A stretch of 6,216 bases of DNA, from the NCBI GenBank assembly GCA_020846105.1, contig JADLEN010000098.1, positions 1 to 6,216 on the forward strand. The letters run 5' to 3'. This stretch comes from Chitinophagaceae bacterium (GTDB lineage Bacteria > Bacteroidota > Bacteroidia > Chitinophagales > Chitinophagaceae). Under the pieces are notes generated by a model, which worked only from the letters and a program-made list of their open reading frames with translations, ran no database searches and was not told the DNA's origin. Made by a program: the position numbers and the translations under genes. Below, piece after piece: positions 1 through 5,088 of the stretch. The first letter of the stretch is position 1. Each line of letters starts with the position of its first letter.

Positions 1-2
1 CT

Positions 3-374
3 AGTGAGTATGACTACAGGTATATGGCTTTCTATGATATTGAAGAGGATTTGGATTATTTAACCAACTTCAACACCACTATATTTAATTGTGGATTAAC
101 GCTTGAAAATTCGAAAAATTATATACTTGAAGAGTTTAGACTTTTTGTTGAGATGGAGAGGGTGTCCTTGCCTGAAAATGAACGTAAAAAATGTTATTGT
201 GAGTCGTGTAAGAAATTGAATATCCCAATTACAAAAAACAAGTATCAATTGAAAAAACCATTTAGGTTTTTGGTTTGGAGTTGTGGGTTCTGCGGTTCAG
301 AAAAGCTGAAGTTTAATGGTGACCATCAAGTGAAAAAAATGATATTATCAGAGTATAAAAAAAATAACACCTAA
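3..374 (+). CDS. Hypothetical protein with possible zinc-ribbon cysteines, 5' partial
   Basis: I do not recognise this protein. The frame is open to the left window edge, so the true start may lie outside; the first in-window ATG is at 24 and would give 116 residues, with only a weak AGG about 5 bases before it. Numbered from that ATG, the chain has an acidic N-terminal third, then Cys57, Cys59 and Cys62, and later Cys87 and Cys90. The C59-x2-C62 and C87-x2-C90 pairs could form a four-cysteine zinc site. The C-terminus is Lys-rich. No signal peptide or membrane segment is visible. The gene is clearly more A+T-rich, with AAA, AAT and TTT codons favoured, than the genes to its right. Next to a transposase, this suggests an accessory, possibly transferred, gene. 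It ends in TAA at 372-374. That it is a real coding region is likely; its function is unknown. Confidence 0.55.
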   Translation, partial: SEYDYRYMAFYDIEEDLDYLTNFNTTIFNCGLTLENSKNYILEEFRLFVEMERVSLPENERKKCYCESCKKLNIPITKNKYQLKKPFRFLVWSCGFCGSEKLKFNGDHQVKKMILSEYKKNNT

Positions 375-391
375 TTAAGAGCTCTTTCGCC

Positions 392-439
392 CTTGCTGGT
401 GTTGAGGTTTAAGGAATAGAAACCTAGCCCACCAACAAG
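392..439. repeat. Imperfect inverted repeat / stem-loop after the first gene
   Basis: The left arm at 392-410 (CTTGCTGGTG, then AGGTTT) pairs with the right arm at 420-439 (AAACCT, then CACCAACAAG). One wobble or mismatch and a short unpaired patch sit between the two paired blocks. The loop is about 9 bases (411-419). It begins about 18 bases after the stop codon of the preceding gene. It could act as a transcription terminator, although no T-run follows on the plus strand, or it could be a copy of an interspersed intergenic palindrome. The inverted repeat is seen directly; the role is inferred. Confidence 0.5.
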
Positions 440-461
440 CAATAATGAAAAAAATTTAACC

Positions 462-477
462 TAAAACCGTGGTTTTA
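462..477. repeat. Short palindrome upstream of the transposase
   Basis: TAAAACC and GGTTTTA flank a GT centre, giving a 7-bp perfect inverted repeat that ends 13 bases before the transposase ATG. It could be an operator, a hairpin in the 5' leader that limits translation, or chance in an A+T-rich stretch. It is not related in sequence to the palindromes inside the transposase gene. Confidence 0.35.
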
Positions 478-490
478 AATTACAAAACCA

Positions 491-1138
491 ATGCCTTACA
501 ATCCTAATATCCATCATCGCCGTTCTATCCGCCTGCCAGGTTACGACTATGCGCAGGCGGGTTTATATTTTGTAACCATCTGTGTGCAGCATAGGGAATG
601 CCTTTTTGGGCAGGTGCTAAATGGCGAAATGATACACAACGATGCGGGTAAGATGTTGCTGCGTTGGTATGGCGAATTGGAAAATAAATTTGCAGCTATC
701 CGATGCCACGAAATGGTGGTGATGCCCAATCATTTTCATTTTATTGTCGCGAACGTAGGGGCGGACCTGCGTGTGCGCCCTAATGAAAATTATGGAGAAC
801 CTTTGCTGGGCGAACACATATTGGGCGAACACATAGGTTCGCCCCTACGTGCGGATGTTAACAATTTGGGCGAAGACCCAATAGGAAGGGCAGACACGCA
901 GGTCTGCCCCAACGGTTCGCCCCTACGTGCGGTGGTGCAATGGTTGAAAACAATGACTACGAATGAATATATACGCGGGGTGAAAAGCTTGGGCTGGCCG
1001 CCTTTTGATGGTAAATTGTGGCAAAGAAATTATTACGAACACATTATCCGCAACGAGGAATCGCATAATAAGATTGCTGATTATATACTGAATAATCCGG
1101 CACACTGGGCAGAGGATATGCTTTTTGTGGAGGTATAA
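491..1138 (+). CDS. REP-associated (IS200-like, Y1/HUH) transposase with in-frame palindrome insert
   Basis: This is a single-strand DNA endonuclease/transposase of the Y1_Tnp superfamily, RAYT branch, 215 residues. The N-terminal block (about 10-40, RRSIRLPGYDY then YFVTICVQHRECLFG) is the usual RAYT opening and supports the ATG at 491. The metal-binding HUH motif is H81-F-H83 within MPNHFHFIV. The C-terminal block has VVQWLKTMTTNEYIRG (148-163), LWQRNYYEHIIRNE (176-189) and ADYILNNPAHW (196-206). Tyr198 is the expected nucleophile, by analogy with Tyr127 of the IS608 TnpA, and Asn202 sits where IS608 has Gln131. Residues about 88-146 do not look like the family. They are the translation of REP-like palindromes at 755-932 and fall in the loop between the HUH motif and the following helix. 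All signature residues are intact, so the protein may still be active. No downstream tnpB is present, as expected for a RAYT. The domain call is firm; activity is not known. Confidence 0.92.
   Translation: MPYNPNIHHRRSIRLPGYDYAQAGLYFVTICVQHRECLFGQVLNGEMIHNDAGKMLLRWYGELENKFAAIRCHEMVVMPNHFHFIVANVGADLRVRPNENYGEPLLGEHILGEHIGSPLRADVNNLGEDPIGRADTQVCPNGSPLRAVVQWLKTMTTNEYIRGVKSLGWPPFDGKLWQRNYYEHIIRNEESHNKIADYILNNPAHWAEDMLFVEV
755..780 (+). repeat. REP-like palindrome, copy A (inside transposase gene)
   Basis: This 26-bp unit begins GTAGGGGCGGAC and ends GTGCGCCC, with a 6-base loop. The 8-bp arms pair with one mismatch. Its reverse complement aligns with copies B and C, so it is inverted relative to them. 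It is translated in frame as GADLRVRP (residues 90-97 of the transposase). Confidence 0.8.
806..835 (+). repeat. 15-bp tandem duplication (LGEHI x2)
   Basis: Two consecutive 15-base units, 806-820 and 821-835, differ at one base. Each carries GGGCGAACACATA, the left arm and loop of palindrome copy B, and each encodes LGEHI. The length of 15 keeps the reading frame. It looks like a slippage or unequal-exchange duplication of half a palindrome. Confidence 0.8.
823..848 (+). repeat. REP-like palindrome, copy B (inside transposase gene)
   Basis: This is a perfect 8-bp hairpin: GGGCGAAC (823-830), loop ACATAG (831-836), GTTCGCCC (837-844), then the shared tail CTAC. It has the same architecture as copy C, but arm positions 5 and 6 are changed on both sides, so pairing is kept. 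It is read in frame as part of GEHIGSPLRADV. Confidence 0.85.
888..913 (+). repeat. REP-like palindrome, copy C (inside transposase gene)
   Basis: This is a perfect 8-bp hairpin: GGGCAGAC (888-895), loop ACGCAG (896-901), GTCTGCCC (902-909), tail CAAC. The loop and adjacent bases (ACACGCAGGTC) match the reverse complement of copy A exactly. It is translated in frame as GRADTQVCPN. Confidence 0.85.
914..932 (+). repeat. Half REP-like element, copy D
   Basis: These 19 bases (GGTTCGCCCCTACGTGCGG) are identical to 836-854, the right half of copy B plus its flank, and directly follow copy C. Both copies encode GSPLRA. It is an orphan right arm with no left partner next to it, which points to local duplication or deletion. 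Confidence 0.8.
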
Positions 1139-1350
1139 TTGGTAGTGTAGCACTTTGCAAGCTTTGTAGCCACGCGAAAGGTAGCACCCACGCAAGCGTG
1201 AGTGATTGCAGCGGATATCCTTTTGCCCTTTTTCGGGCAAAAGATAGCAGCGGAAAGCACGACGGCGCCCCCTGCTAGCAAGCGCGTAAAGGGGGGCGGC
1301 GGCACGCCCAAATAGTGGTGTGCGGATGCGTGATGATTGTGGGTATGGGG
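1139..1350. repeat. G+C-rich, hairpin-dense intergenic block, probably an interspersed repeat
   Basis: This is non-coding sequence between the convergent transposase and permease genes. It holds several inverted repeats in a row: CACGC-AA-GCGTG near 1190-1201, a perfect 9-bp stem at 1220-1243, and CGCCCCCT/AGGGGGGCG at 1266-1298. It also holds a spaced direct repeat of GCAGCGGA (around 1208 and 1247) on either side of the 9-bp stem. I have an impression of similar blocks in intergenic regions of other Bacteroidota genomes, but I cannot verify it. Open frames crossing the block (for example 923-1414 minus) show no recognisable protein. Confidence 0.5.
1220..1243. terminator. Strong stem-loop between convergent genes, possible terminator
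   Basis: CTTTTGCCC (1220-1228), loop TTTTTC, GGGCAAAAG (1235-1243) form a perfect 9-bp hairpin. It lies about 80 bases after the transposase stop and about 110 bases after the permease stop on the other strand. No T-run follows on either strand, so an intrinsic terminator is only one reading; it may simply be part of the repeat block. Confidence 0.35.
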
Positions 1351-2427
1351 CTAGCGTATCTGCCTGCGGTAGAGCACAAATGCTAGTGCGCCGAAGATGA
1401 AGTTGGGTATCCACACGGCGATGAGTGGGTTGAGGTCGGCCTTGATAGAAAAGGTTTGGGAGAGCTGTAGTAGTAGCATATATATGGCGCTAATGGCTAT
1501 GCCTAGGGCTAGGTGTAGGCCGCTGCCGCCACGCACTTTGCGGCTAGCAATAATGACGCCAATGATAACGAGTATGAGGCCTGCTGCGGGCTGTGCAGAG
1601 CGGCGATATTTTTCGATATAATAAACGTTGAGGCTCTCGCGGCCGCGGAGTTTTTCGCGGGCGATAAACCGGTTGAGCTCGGGGGTGGTGAGGGTTTCTT
1701 TTACGGCGTCGTCTTCGTAGAGGTCTTTGGGTACAAAGGGGTACTTGACGCGCAGCTCGGGCAGCATTTTAAGGTCTTCTTTGAGGCCGTCGTTTTTGCG
1801 CACTACTACGTTGTAGAGTATCCATTCTTTTTTGAGGCTGTCGTAAGAGATGCGGTCGGCGGTGGTTTTTTCGAGCAGGAGTATGCCGTTTACTTTCTCT
1901 GACGAGAAGCGAAAGCCAGAGTTGGCGATGTAGTCGTAATTCTGCACATATACATAGAGGTGGGGCGATAGGCGCAGGTGTACGTTGTGGTCGGAATAGG
2001 CTACTTGGGCGTGGATAAACTTGTTTTCGAAAGCGATACGGTTTTTGTTGGCTACGGGAATAACGTAATGGTTGGCCAAAAGAAAGAGCAGGCACAAGAA
2101 GCCACCACCAATGAAATAAGGGCGCAAAAAACGATTGAACGAGGAGCCTGTGGCGAGAATGGCAATAATCTCGGACTTGTAGGCTAGCTTGGAGGTGAAG
2201 TAGATGGTGGCAATAAAAATGAACAAAGCAAAGAGCAGTGCTAGGATATGCGGGATAAAATTTTGGTAGTAGCCGGCAATATCTTTGAAGGTGGCATGGT
2301 GCTCTACAAAGTCTTTGACCTTTTCTGAATAGTCTATAACACTGGCTATGACTGCCATAATGAGCAGTGCATACACAAAAGTGCCTATAAACTTCTTGAT
2401 GATATACCAGTCGAGCTTTTTGATCAT
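1351..2427 (-). CDS. LptF/LptG family permease (LPS export, YjgP/YjgQ)
   Basis: A 358-residue inner-membrane protein of the YjgP/YjgQ family. In the LptB2FG complex, the family extracts lipopolysaccharide from the inner membrane and passes it to LptC and the periplasmic bridge. Six hydrophobic segments can be placed at about 12-32, 58-78, 103-125, 280-297, 303-323 and 333-353. Residues about 126-278 form the periplasmic domain between segments 3 and 4, as expected for the beta-jellyroll. The opening (KKLDWYIIKKFIGTF) is the usual family start, and the segment around K80-LAYKSEIIAILATG resembles the cytoplasmic coupling helix that contacts the ATPase. The ATG at 2425-2427 follows the tgt stop by 9 bases, so the two are probably one transcript; I recall this tgt-permease pairing as common in Bacteroidota. 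I cannot say firmly whether it is LptF or LptG, so no symbol is given. It ends in TAG at 1351-1353. Confidence 0.9.
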   Translation of the reverse strand: MIKKLDWYIIKKFIGTFVYALLIMAVIASVIDYSEKVKDFVEHHATFKDIAGYYQNFIPHILALLFALFIFIATIYFTSKLAYKSEIIAILATGSSFNRFLRPYFIGGGFLCLLFLLANHYVIPVANKNRIAFENKFIHAQVAYSDHNVHLRLSPHLYVYVQNYDYIANSGFRFSSEKVNGILLLEKTTADRISYDSLKKEWILYNVVVRKNDGLKEDLKMLPELRVKYPFVPKDLYEDDAVKETLTTPELNRFIAREKLRGRESLNVYYIEKYRRSAQPAAGLILVIIGVIIASRKVRGGSGLHLALGIAISAIYMLLLQLSQTFSIKADLNPLIAVWIPNFIFGALAFVLYRRQIR

Positions 2428-2436
2428 GTGCTAGTG

Positions 2437-3567
2437 CTACAGCCTGTGTTTGAGGGTAGGGATTATTTGGTCTTTCCAGGTTTTGAAATCGCCAAGCAAA
2501 ATATGCTCGCGGGCTTGGGCTACCAAATGTAGATAAAAACTAAGGTTTTGGATGCTGGCAATATTAAGCGCTAACAACTCGTTGGCCACAAAAAGGTGGC
2601 GCAGGTATGCTTTGCTGTAAAAGTTGCTGCTGTGGCAAGCTAGGCCATCGTCTATGGGTGAAAAATCGGTAGCCCATTTTTTGTTTTTGATATTGATAAT
2701 GCCTTTGGTGGTAAAGAGCATGCCGTTGCGACCGTTGCGGGTAGGCATTACACAGTCGAACATGTCTACACCAAGTGCGATGCACTCTAAAATATTCCAA
2801 GGGGTGCCAACGCCCATAAGGTAGCGGGGCTTGGTGGTGGGCAGTGCCTCGCAACATAGGCCACACATTTCGTACATCATATCCTCGGGCTCGCCTACCG
2901 AAAGGCCACCAATGGCATTGCCATCGCACTCCATAGAGGCTATAAACTCGGAAGATATTTTGCGCAACTCTTTGAAGGTACTGCCTTGGATAATGGGAAA
3001 TAAGGATTGCTCGTAGCCATAAGCACATTCGGTTTCGGACATGCGTTTTACGCATCGGGCAAGCCAGCGGTGGGTGAGCTCCATGGATTTTTTGGCATAG
3101 GCATAGTCGGAGGGGTAGGGTGGGCACTCGTCGAAAGCCATGATAATGTCGGCACCTATCTTGCGTTGGATATCTATAACCGTCTCGGACGAAAACATGT
3201 GGCGGCTGCCATCTATATGGCTTTGAAACAAGGCGCCTTCTTCGGAGAGCTTTCTTTGGCCCGAAAGCGAAAATACTTGGTAGCCACCGCTATCGGTAAG
3301 TATGGGCTTGTCCCAACCCATAAATTTGTGCAAGCCACCTGCTTGCTCCAAAATATCGGTGCCGGGGCGCAGGTATAGGTGGTAGGTGTTTCCTAAAATG
3401 ATTTGGGCATTGACCTCGTCTTTTAATTGCTGCTGTGGTACTGCCTTTACAGAACCAACAGTACCAACAGGCATAAAAATAGGCGTTTGAATGGTGCCAT
3501 GGGCGGTTTGCAACTCGCCTGCACGGGCTTGGGAATGAGGGTCTTGGGCTTGTAGTGTAAAATCCAT
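2437..3567 (-). CDS. tgt: tRNA-guanine(34) transglycosylase (queuine tRNA-ribosyltransferase)
   Basis: Tgt exchanges G34 in the anticodons of tRNA-Asp, -Asn, -His and -Tyr for preQ1, a late step of queuosine synthesis in the cytoplasm. The chain of 376 residues has the normal length. The signatures are intact: IFMPVGTVGSVKA (30-42), ILGNTYHLYLRPG (57-69), LTDSGGYQVFS (90-100) with Asp92, FDECPP (145-150) with Asp146, IGGLSVGEP (219-227), LMGVGTP (250-256) and MFDCVMPTRNGR (269-280). Asp271 is the expected nucleophile (Asp264 in E. coli). An oddity is the C-terminal zinc site. Where most bacterial enzymes have CxCxxC plus a downstream His, this one has LACHSS (309-314) and Gln340 in ASIQNL. 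As I recall, other Bacteroidota Tgts also lack the cysteines. The ATG start gives the family-typical N-terminus. A -7-like box lies 17 bases upstream, and the permease gene follows directly. Confidence 0.97.
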   Translation of the reverse strand: MDFTLQAQDPHSQARAGELQTAHGTIQTPIFMPVGTVGSVKAVPQQQLKDEVNAQIILGNTYHLYLRPGTDILEQAGGLHKFMGWDKPILTDSGGYQVFSLSGQRKLSEEGALFQSHIDGSRHMFSSETVIDIQRKIGADIIMAFDECPPYPSDYAYAKKSMELTHRWLARCVKRMSETECAYGYEQSLFPIIQGSTFKELRKISSEFIASMECDGNAIGGLSVGEPEDMMYEMCGLCCEALPTTKPRYLMGVGTPWNILECIALGVDMFDCVMPTRNGRNGMLFTTKGIINIKNKKWATDFSPIDDGLACHSSNFYSKAYLRHLFVANELLALNIASIQNLSFYLHLVAQAREHILLGDFKTWKDQIIPTLKHRL

Positions 3568-3579
3568 AATGTACTAGAA

Positions 3580-3591
3580 GCCGCAAAGGTA
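3580..3591 (-). promoter_or_regulatory. Bacteroidota-type -7 promoter box for tgt
   Basis: Read on the minus strand, this is TACCTTTGCGGC, an exact match to the TAnnTTTG -7 consensus of Bacteroidota housekeeping promoters. It ends 12 bases before the tgt ATG. The same 12-mer occurs before the helicase gene. No convincing -33 TTTG was found at the expected spacing, so the call rests on the -7 box and its position. Confidence 0.55.
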
Positions 3592-3627
3592 ATTAGTAAA
3601 AACTTAATGGTAAATGAATAATAAGCA

Positions 3628-4191
3628 CTAGACCACAAGCAGGCCACGGAAGCCTCTGGCCGCGTAATAAGATTCGGCACCATTGTGGTAAATAAACACG
3701 GTATCGAAACGGTAATCGCCAAAAATAGCACCACCCAATTGGCGTATAGCATCGGGGGTGCGCAACCAGCTAGAAGTTTTACTATCGAATGGGCCGAGTT
3801 TTTGCAAGGCTCGGTATTGAGCCTCGTTGAGAAGTTCTACGCCCATTTCGTTGGCCATATCCATTGCATTGTTGGCGGGCTTGTTGGCTTTGCGCGAGGC
3901 TAAAGCAGCGGCATCGTAGCATAGGCTGCGGCGCTCTTTGGGGCTTTCGGCACTGCAATCGCAAAAGGTATATTCATCTGTTTTGCTATTGTAGCCTATC
4001 ACATCGGGTTCGCCACAGGTAGCTTCCATTTCGGCAAGCGACCATAATGCAGCAGGGTTGGTTAGTAGTTTGGCTTGCACCTTTGTCCACTCGATACCTT
4101 TATGTCGGTTGGGGTTGGCTTCGAAACGATGTTGTAAAAGCTGTAAAAGTTCTTGCTGTTTGGCGCTGTTTAATATTTTACCGTTGGCCAT
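3628..4191 (-). CDS. DUF4256 domain-containing protein
   Basis: This is a 187-residue protein that matches the DUF4256 family from end to end as I remember it; the family has no known function. Diagnostic stretches are NRHKGIEWTKVQAKL (28-42), LWSLAEME (49-56), GEPDVIGY (60-67), CDCSAESPKERRSLCYD (77-93), NNAMDMANEMGVELL (107-121), FDSKTSSWLRTP (135-146) and FIYHNGAESYYAARGFRG (166-183). It has no signal peptide and no membrane segment, so it is probably cytoplasmic. Cys77, Cys79 and Cys91 stand out but do not form a standard zinc motif. The ATG at 4189-4191 is preferred over an upstream in-frame TTG at 4240-4242, because the family homology begins near this ATG and the extra residues look unrelated. 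The stop is 60 bases before tgt, but a promoter box lies between them, so cotranscription is uncertain. Confidence 0.88.
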   Translation of the reverse strand: MANGKILNSAKQQELLQLLQHRFEANPNRHKGIEWTKVQAKLLTNPAALWSLAEMEATCGEPDVIGYNSKTDEYTFCDCSAESPKERRSLCYDAAALASRKANKPANNAMDMANEMGVELLNEAQYRALQKLGPFDSKTSSWLRTPDAIRQLGGAIFGDYRFDTVFIYHNGAESYYAARGFRGLLVV

Positions 4192-4230
4192 GTGCTCTAT
4201 TTTTGCTTTAGGAAATGAGAAATGAGTAAA

Positions 4231-4238
4231 CAAACCTA
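4231..4238 (-). promoter_or_regulatory. Putative -7 promoter box for the DUF4256 gene
   Basis: On the minus strand this reads TAGGTTTG, an exact TAnnTTTG match, 39 bases before the ATG at 4191. It leaves a leader of about 30-35 bases. A TTGACA lies further upstream but about 27 bases away, which is too far for the usual spacing. The box also overlaps the alternative TTG start frame, which argues against that start. Confidence 0.45.
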
Positions 4239-4329
4239 GCAAATTTTAATTGTAAAAACGCTTGTCAATAAGATTGGAGATTTGCAATGGTTTAATAAAG
4301 TTGCAATTCAGTTTAAGCAAATTTCTGAT

Positions 4330-4337
4330 TAATATTG
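4330..4337 (+). promoter_or_regulatory. Weak -7-like box before the methyltransferase
   Basis: TAATATTG matches TAnnTTTG at all but one position and lies 9 bases before the methyltransferase ATG at 4347. It shares the 155-base divergent intergenic region (4192-4346) with the DUF4256 promoter. No clear -33 element is seen. The region is otherwise A+T-rich, with no other structure that I can support. Confidence 0.3.
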
Positions 4338-4346
4338 CAGCACAAT

Positions 4347-5084
4347 ATGATAGCACACAACTGGTTTGAGTCTTGGTTCAACTCTCCTTATTACAAAATA
4401 CTTTATCAAAACAGAGATCATCAAGAGGCCGATGATTTTTCAGATGCACTGCTTGCCTACCTGCAACCAATGGCTGGCAGCAGGATGGTGGATATAGGCT
4501 GCGGCGAAGGCCGATTCTCGGTACAGTTTGCTCAAAAAGGTTTTGATGTAGTAGGGATAGATTTGGCTGGCAACAGTATAGCCAAAGCCTTGACAATGGC
4601 GCATGATAAGTTGCATTTTTTTGTGCACGATATGCGTTTGCCGTTTTATATCAACTACTTTGATTATGCCTTTAATTTGTTCACCAGTTTTGGCTATTTC
4701 GCCAAAGAGCGCGATAATCATTTGGCGGCATCGGCTTTTGCCAAAGGCTTGCGCAAAGGCGGTCATTTGGTAATAGATTATCTCAATAGGGATTTTGTGC
4801 TTGCCAATATGAAAGCAGAAGAGACAATTGTAAACGATGGCATCCGTTTTGAAATAACTAAAAATTACGACGGTAAGCATATTATTAAGCACATTAAATT
4901 TGAAGACCGTGCGGGTGTAGCGCAGCATTTTACAGAGCGTGTATCGGCATTTACCCAAGAGGATATTTACCAACTATTTGCAGCAGTAGGTATGCGGCAA
5001 GTAGCCGTGTTTGGCAATTATCAATTGGCCGAATATAATGAGCAAGCGTCTCCTAGATTGATAATGGTATTTGTGAAAGATTAA
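4347..5084 (+). CDS. Class I SAM-dependent methyltransferase
   Basis: A soluble protein of 245 residues with a Rossmann-type methyltransferase fold. Motif I is MVDIGCGEGRFS (47-58), the glycine-rich SAM loop. Acidic Asp72 at the end of strand 2 (VVGIDLA) would bind the ribose hydroxyls. HDMRLPF (94-100) is the motif II region around the adenine, followed by strand 4 (FDYAFNLFTSFGYF, 105-118) and the family-typical LRKGGHLVIDYLN (135-147). The C-terminal part (about 160-245) is a beta-rich extension. The substrate cannot be read from the sequence; the N-terminal WFNSPYYKILYQNRD opening is typical of a Bacteroidota group of unknown substrate. I chose the ATG at 4347 over an in-frame TTG at 4335, because the TTG overlaps the -7-like box and adds only four residues. 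The PAP2 gene begins 4 bases after the stop, so the pair is probably cotranscribed. Confidence 0.88.
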   Translation: MIAHNWFESWFNSPYYKILYQNRDHQEADDFSDALLAYLQPMAGSRMVDIGCGEGRFSVQFAQKGFDVVGIDLAGNSIAKALTMAHDKLHFFVHDMRLPFYINYFDYAFNLFTSFGYFAKERDNHLAASAFAKGLRKGGHLVIDYLNRDFVLANMKAEETIVNDGIRFEITKNYDGKHIIKHIKFEDRAGVAQHFTERVSAFTQEDIYQLFAAVGMRQVAVFGNYQLAEYNEQASPRLIMVFVKD

Positions 5085-5088
5085 GTCA

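Noticed and set aside
755..932. Repeated units resembling a short CRISPR array
   Set aside because: Units occur in both orientations, spacing is irregular, the copies are palindromes with varying arms, and the stretch lies within an intact transposase frame. REP-like elements explain it better.
491..1138. Transposase as a broken pseudogene because of the insert
   Set aside because: The frame is open from start to stop, and HUH, Tyr198 and the flanking family blocks are all intact, so loss of function is not shown.
923..1414. Open frame of 163 codons on the minus strand across the transposase 3' end and the intergenic block
   Set aside because: It overlaps the well-supported transposase and the end of the permease gene, has no recognisable domain, and its composition (many Arg, Leu, His) is that of a shadow frame.
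2564..3127. Open frame of 187 codons on the minus strand in another frame of tgt
   Set aside because: It lies inside tgt, whose catalytic motifs are intact, and its His/Trp/Arg-rich translation is typical of a shifted frame.
4192..4242. N-terminal extension of the DUF4256 protein from a TTG at 4240-4242
   Set aside because: The extra 17 residues do not resemble the family, and the putative -7 box at 4231-4238 would lie inside the coding sequence.
4335..4346. TTG start for the methyltransferase at 4335
   Set aside because: It overlaps the -7-like box and adds four residues with no support; the ATG at 4347 gives a normal N-terminus.
4440..4973. Open frame of 177 codons on the minus strand opposite the methyltransferase
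   Set aside because: It is fully antisense to a methyltransferase with clear SAM motifs, with no family resemblance of its own.
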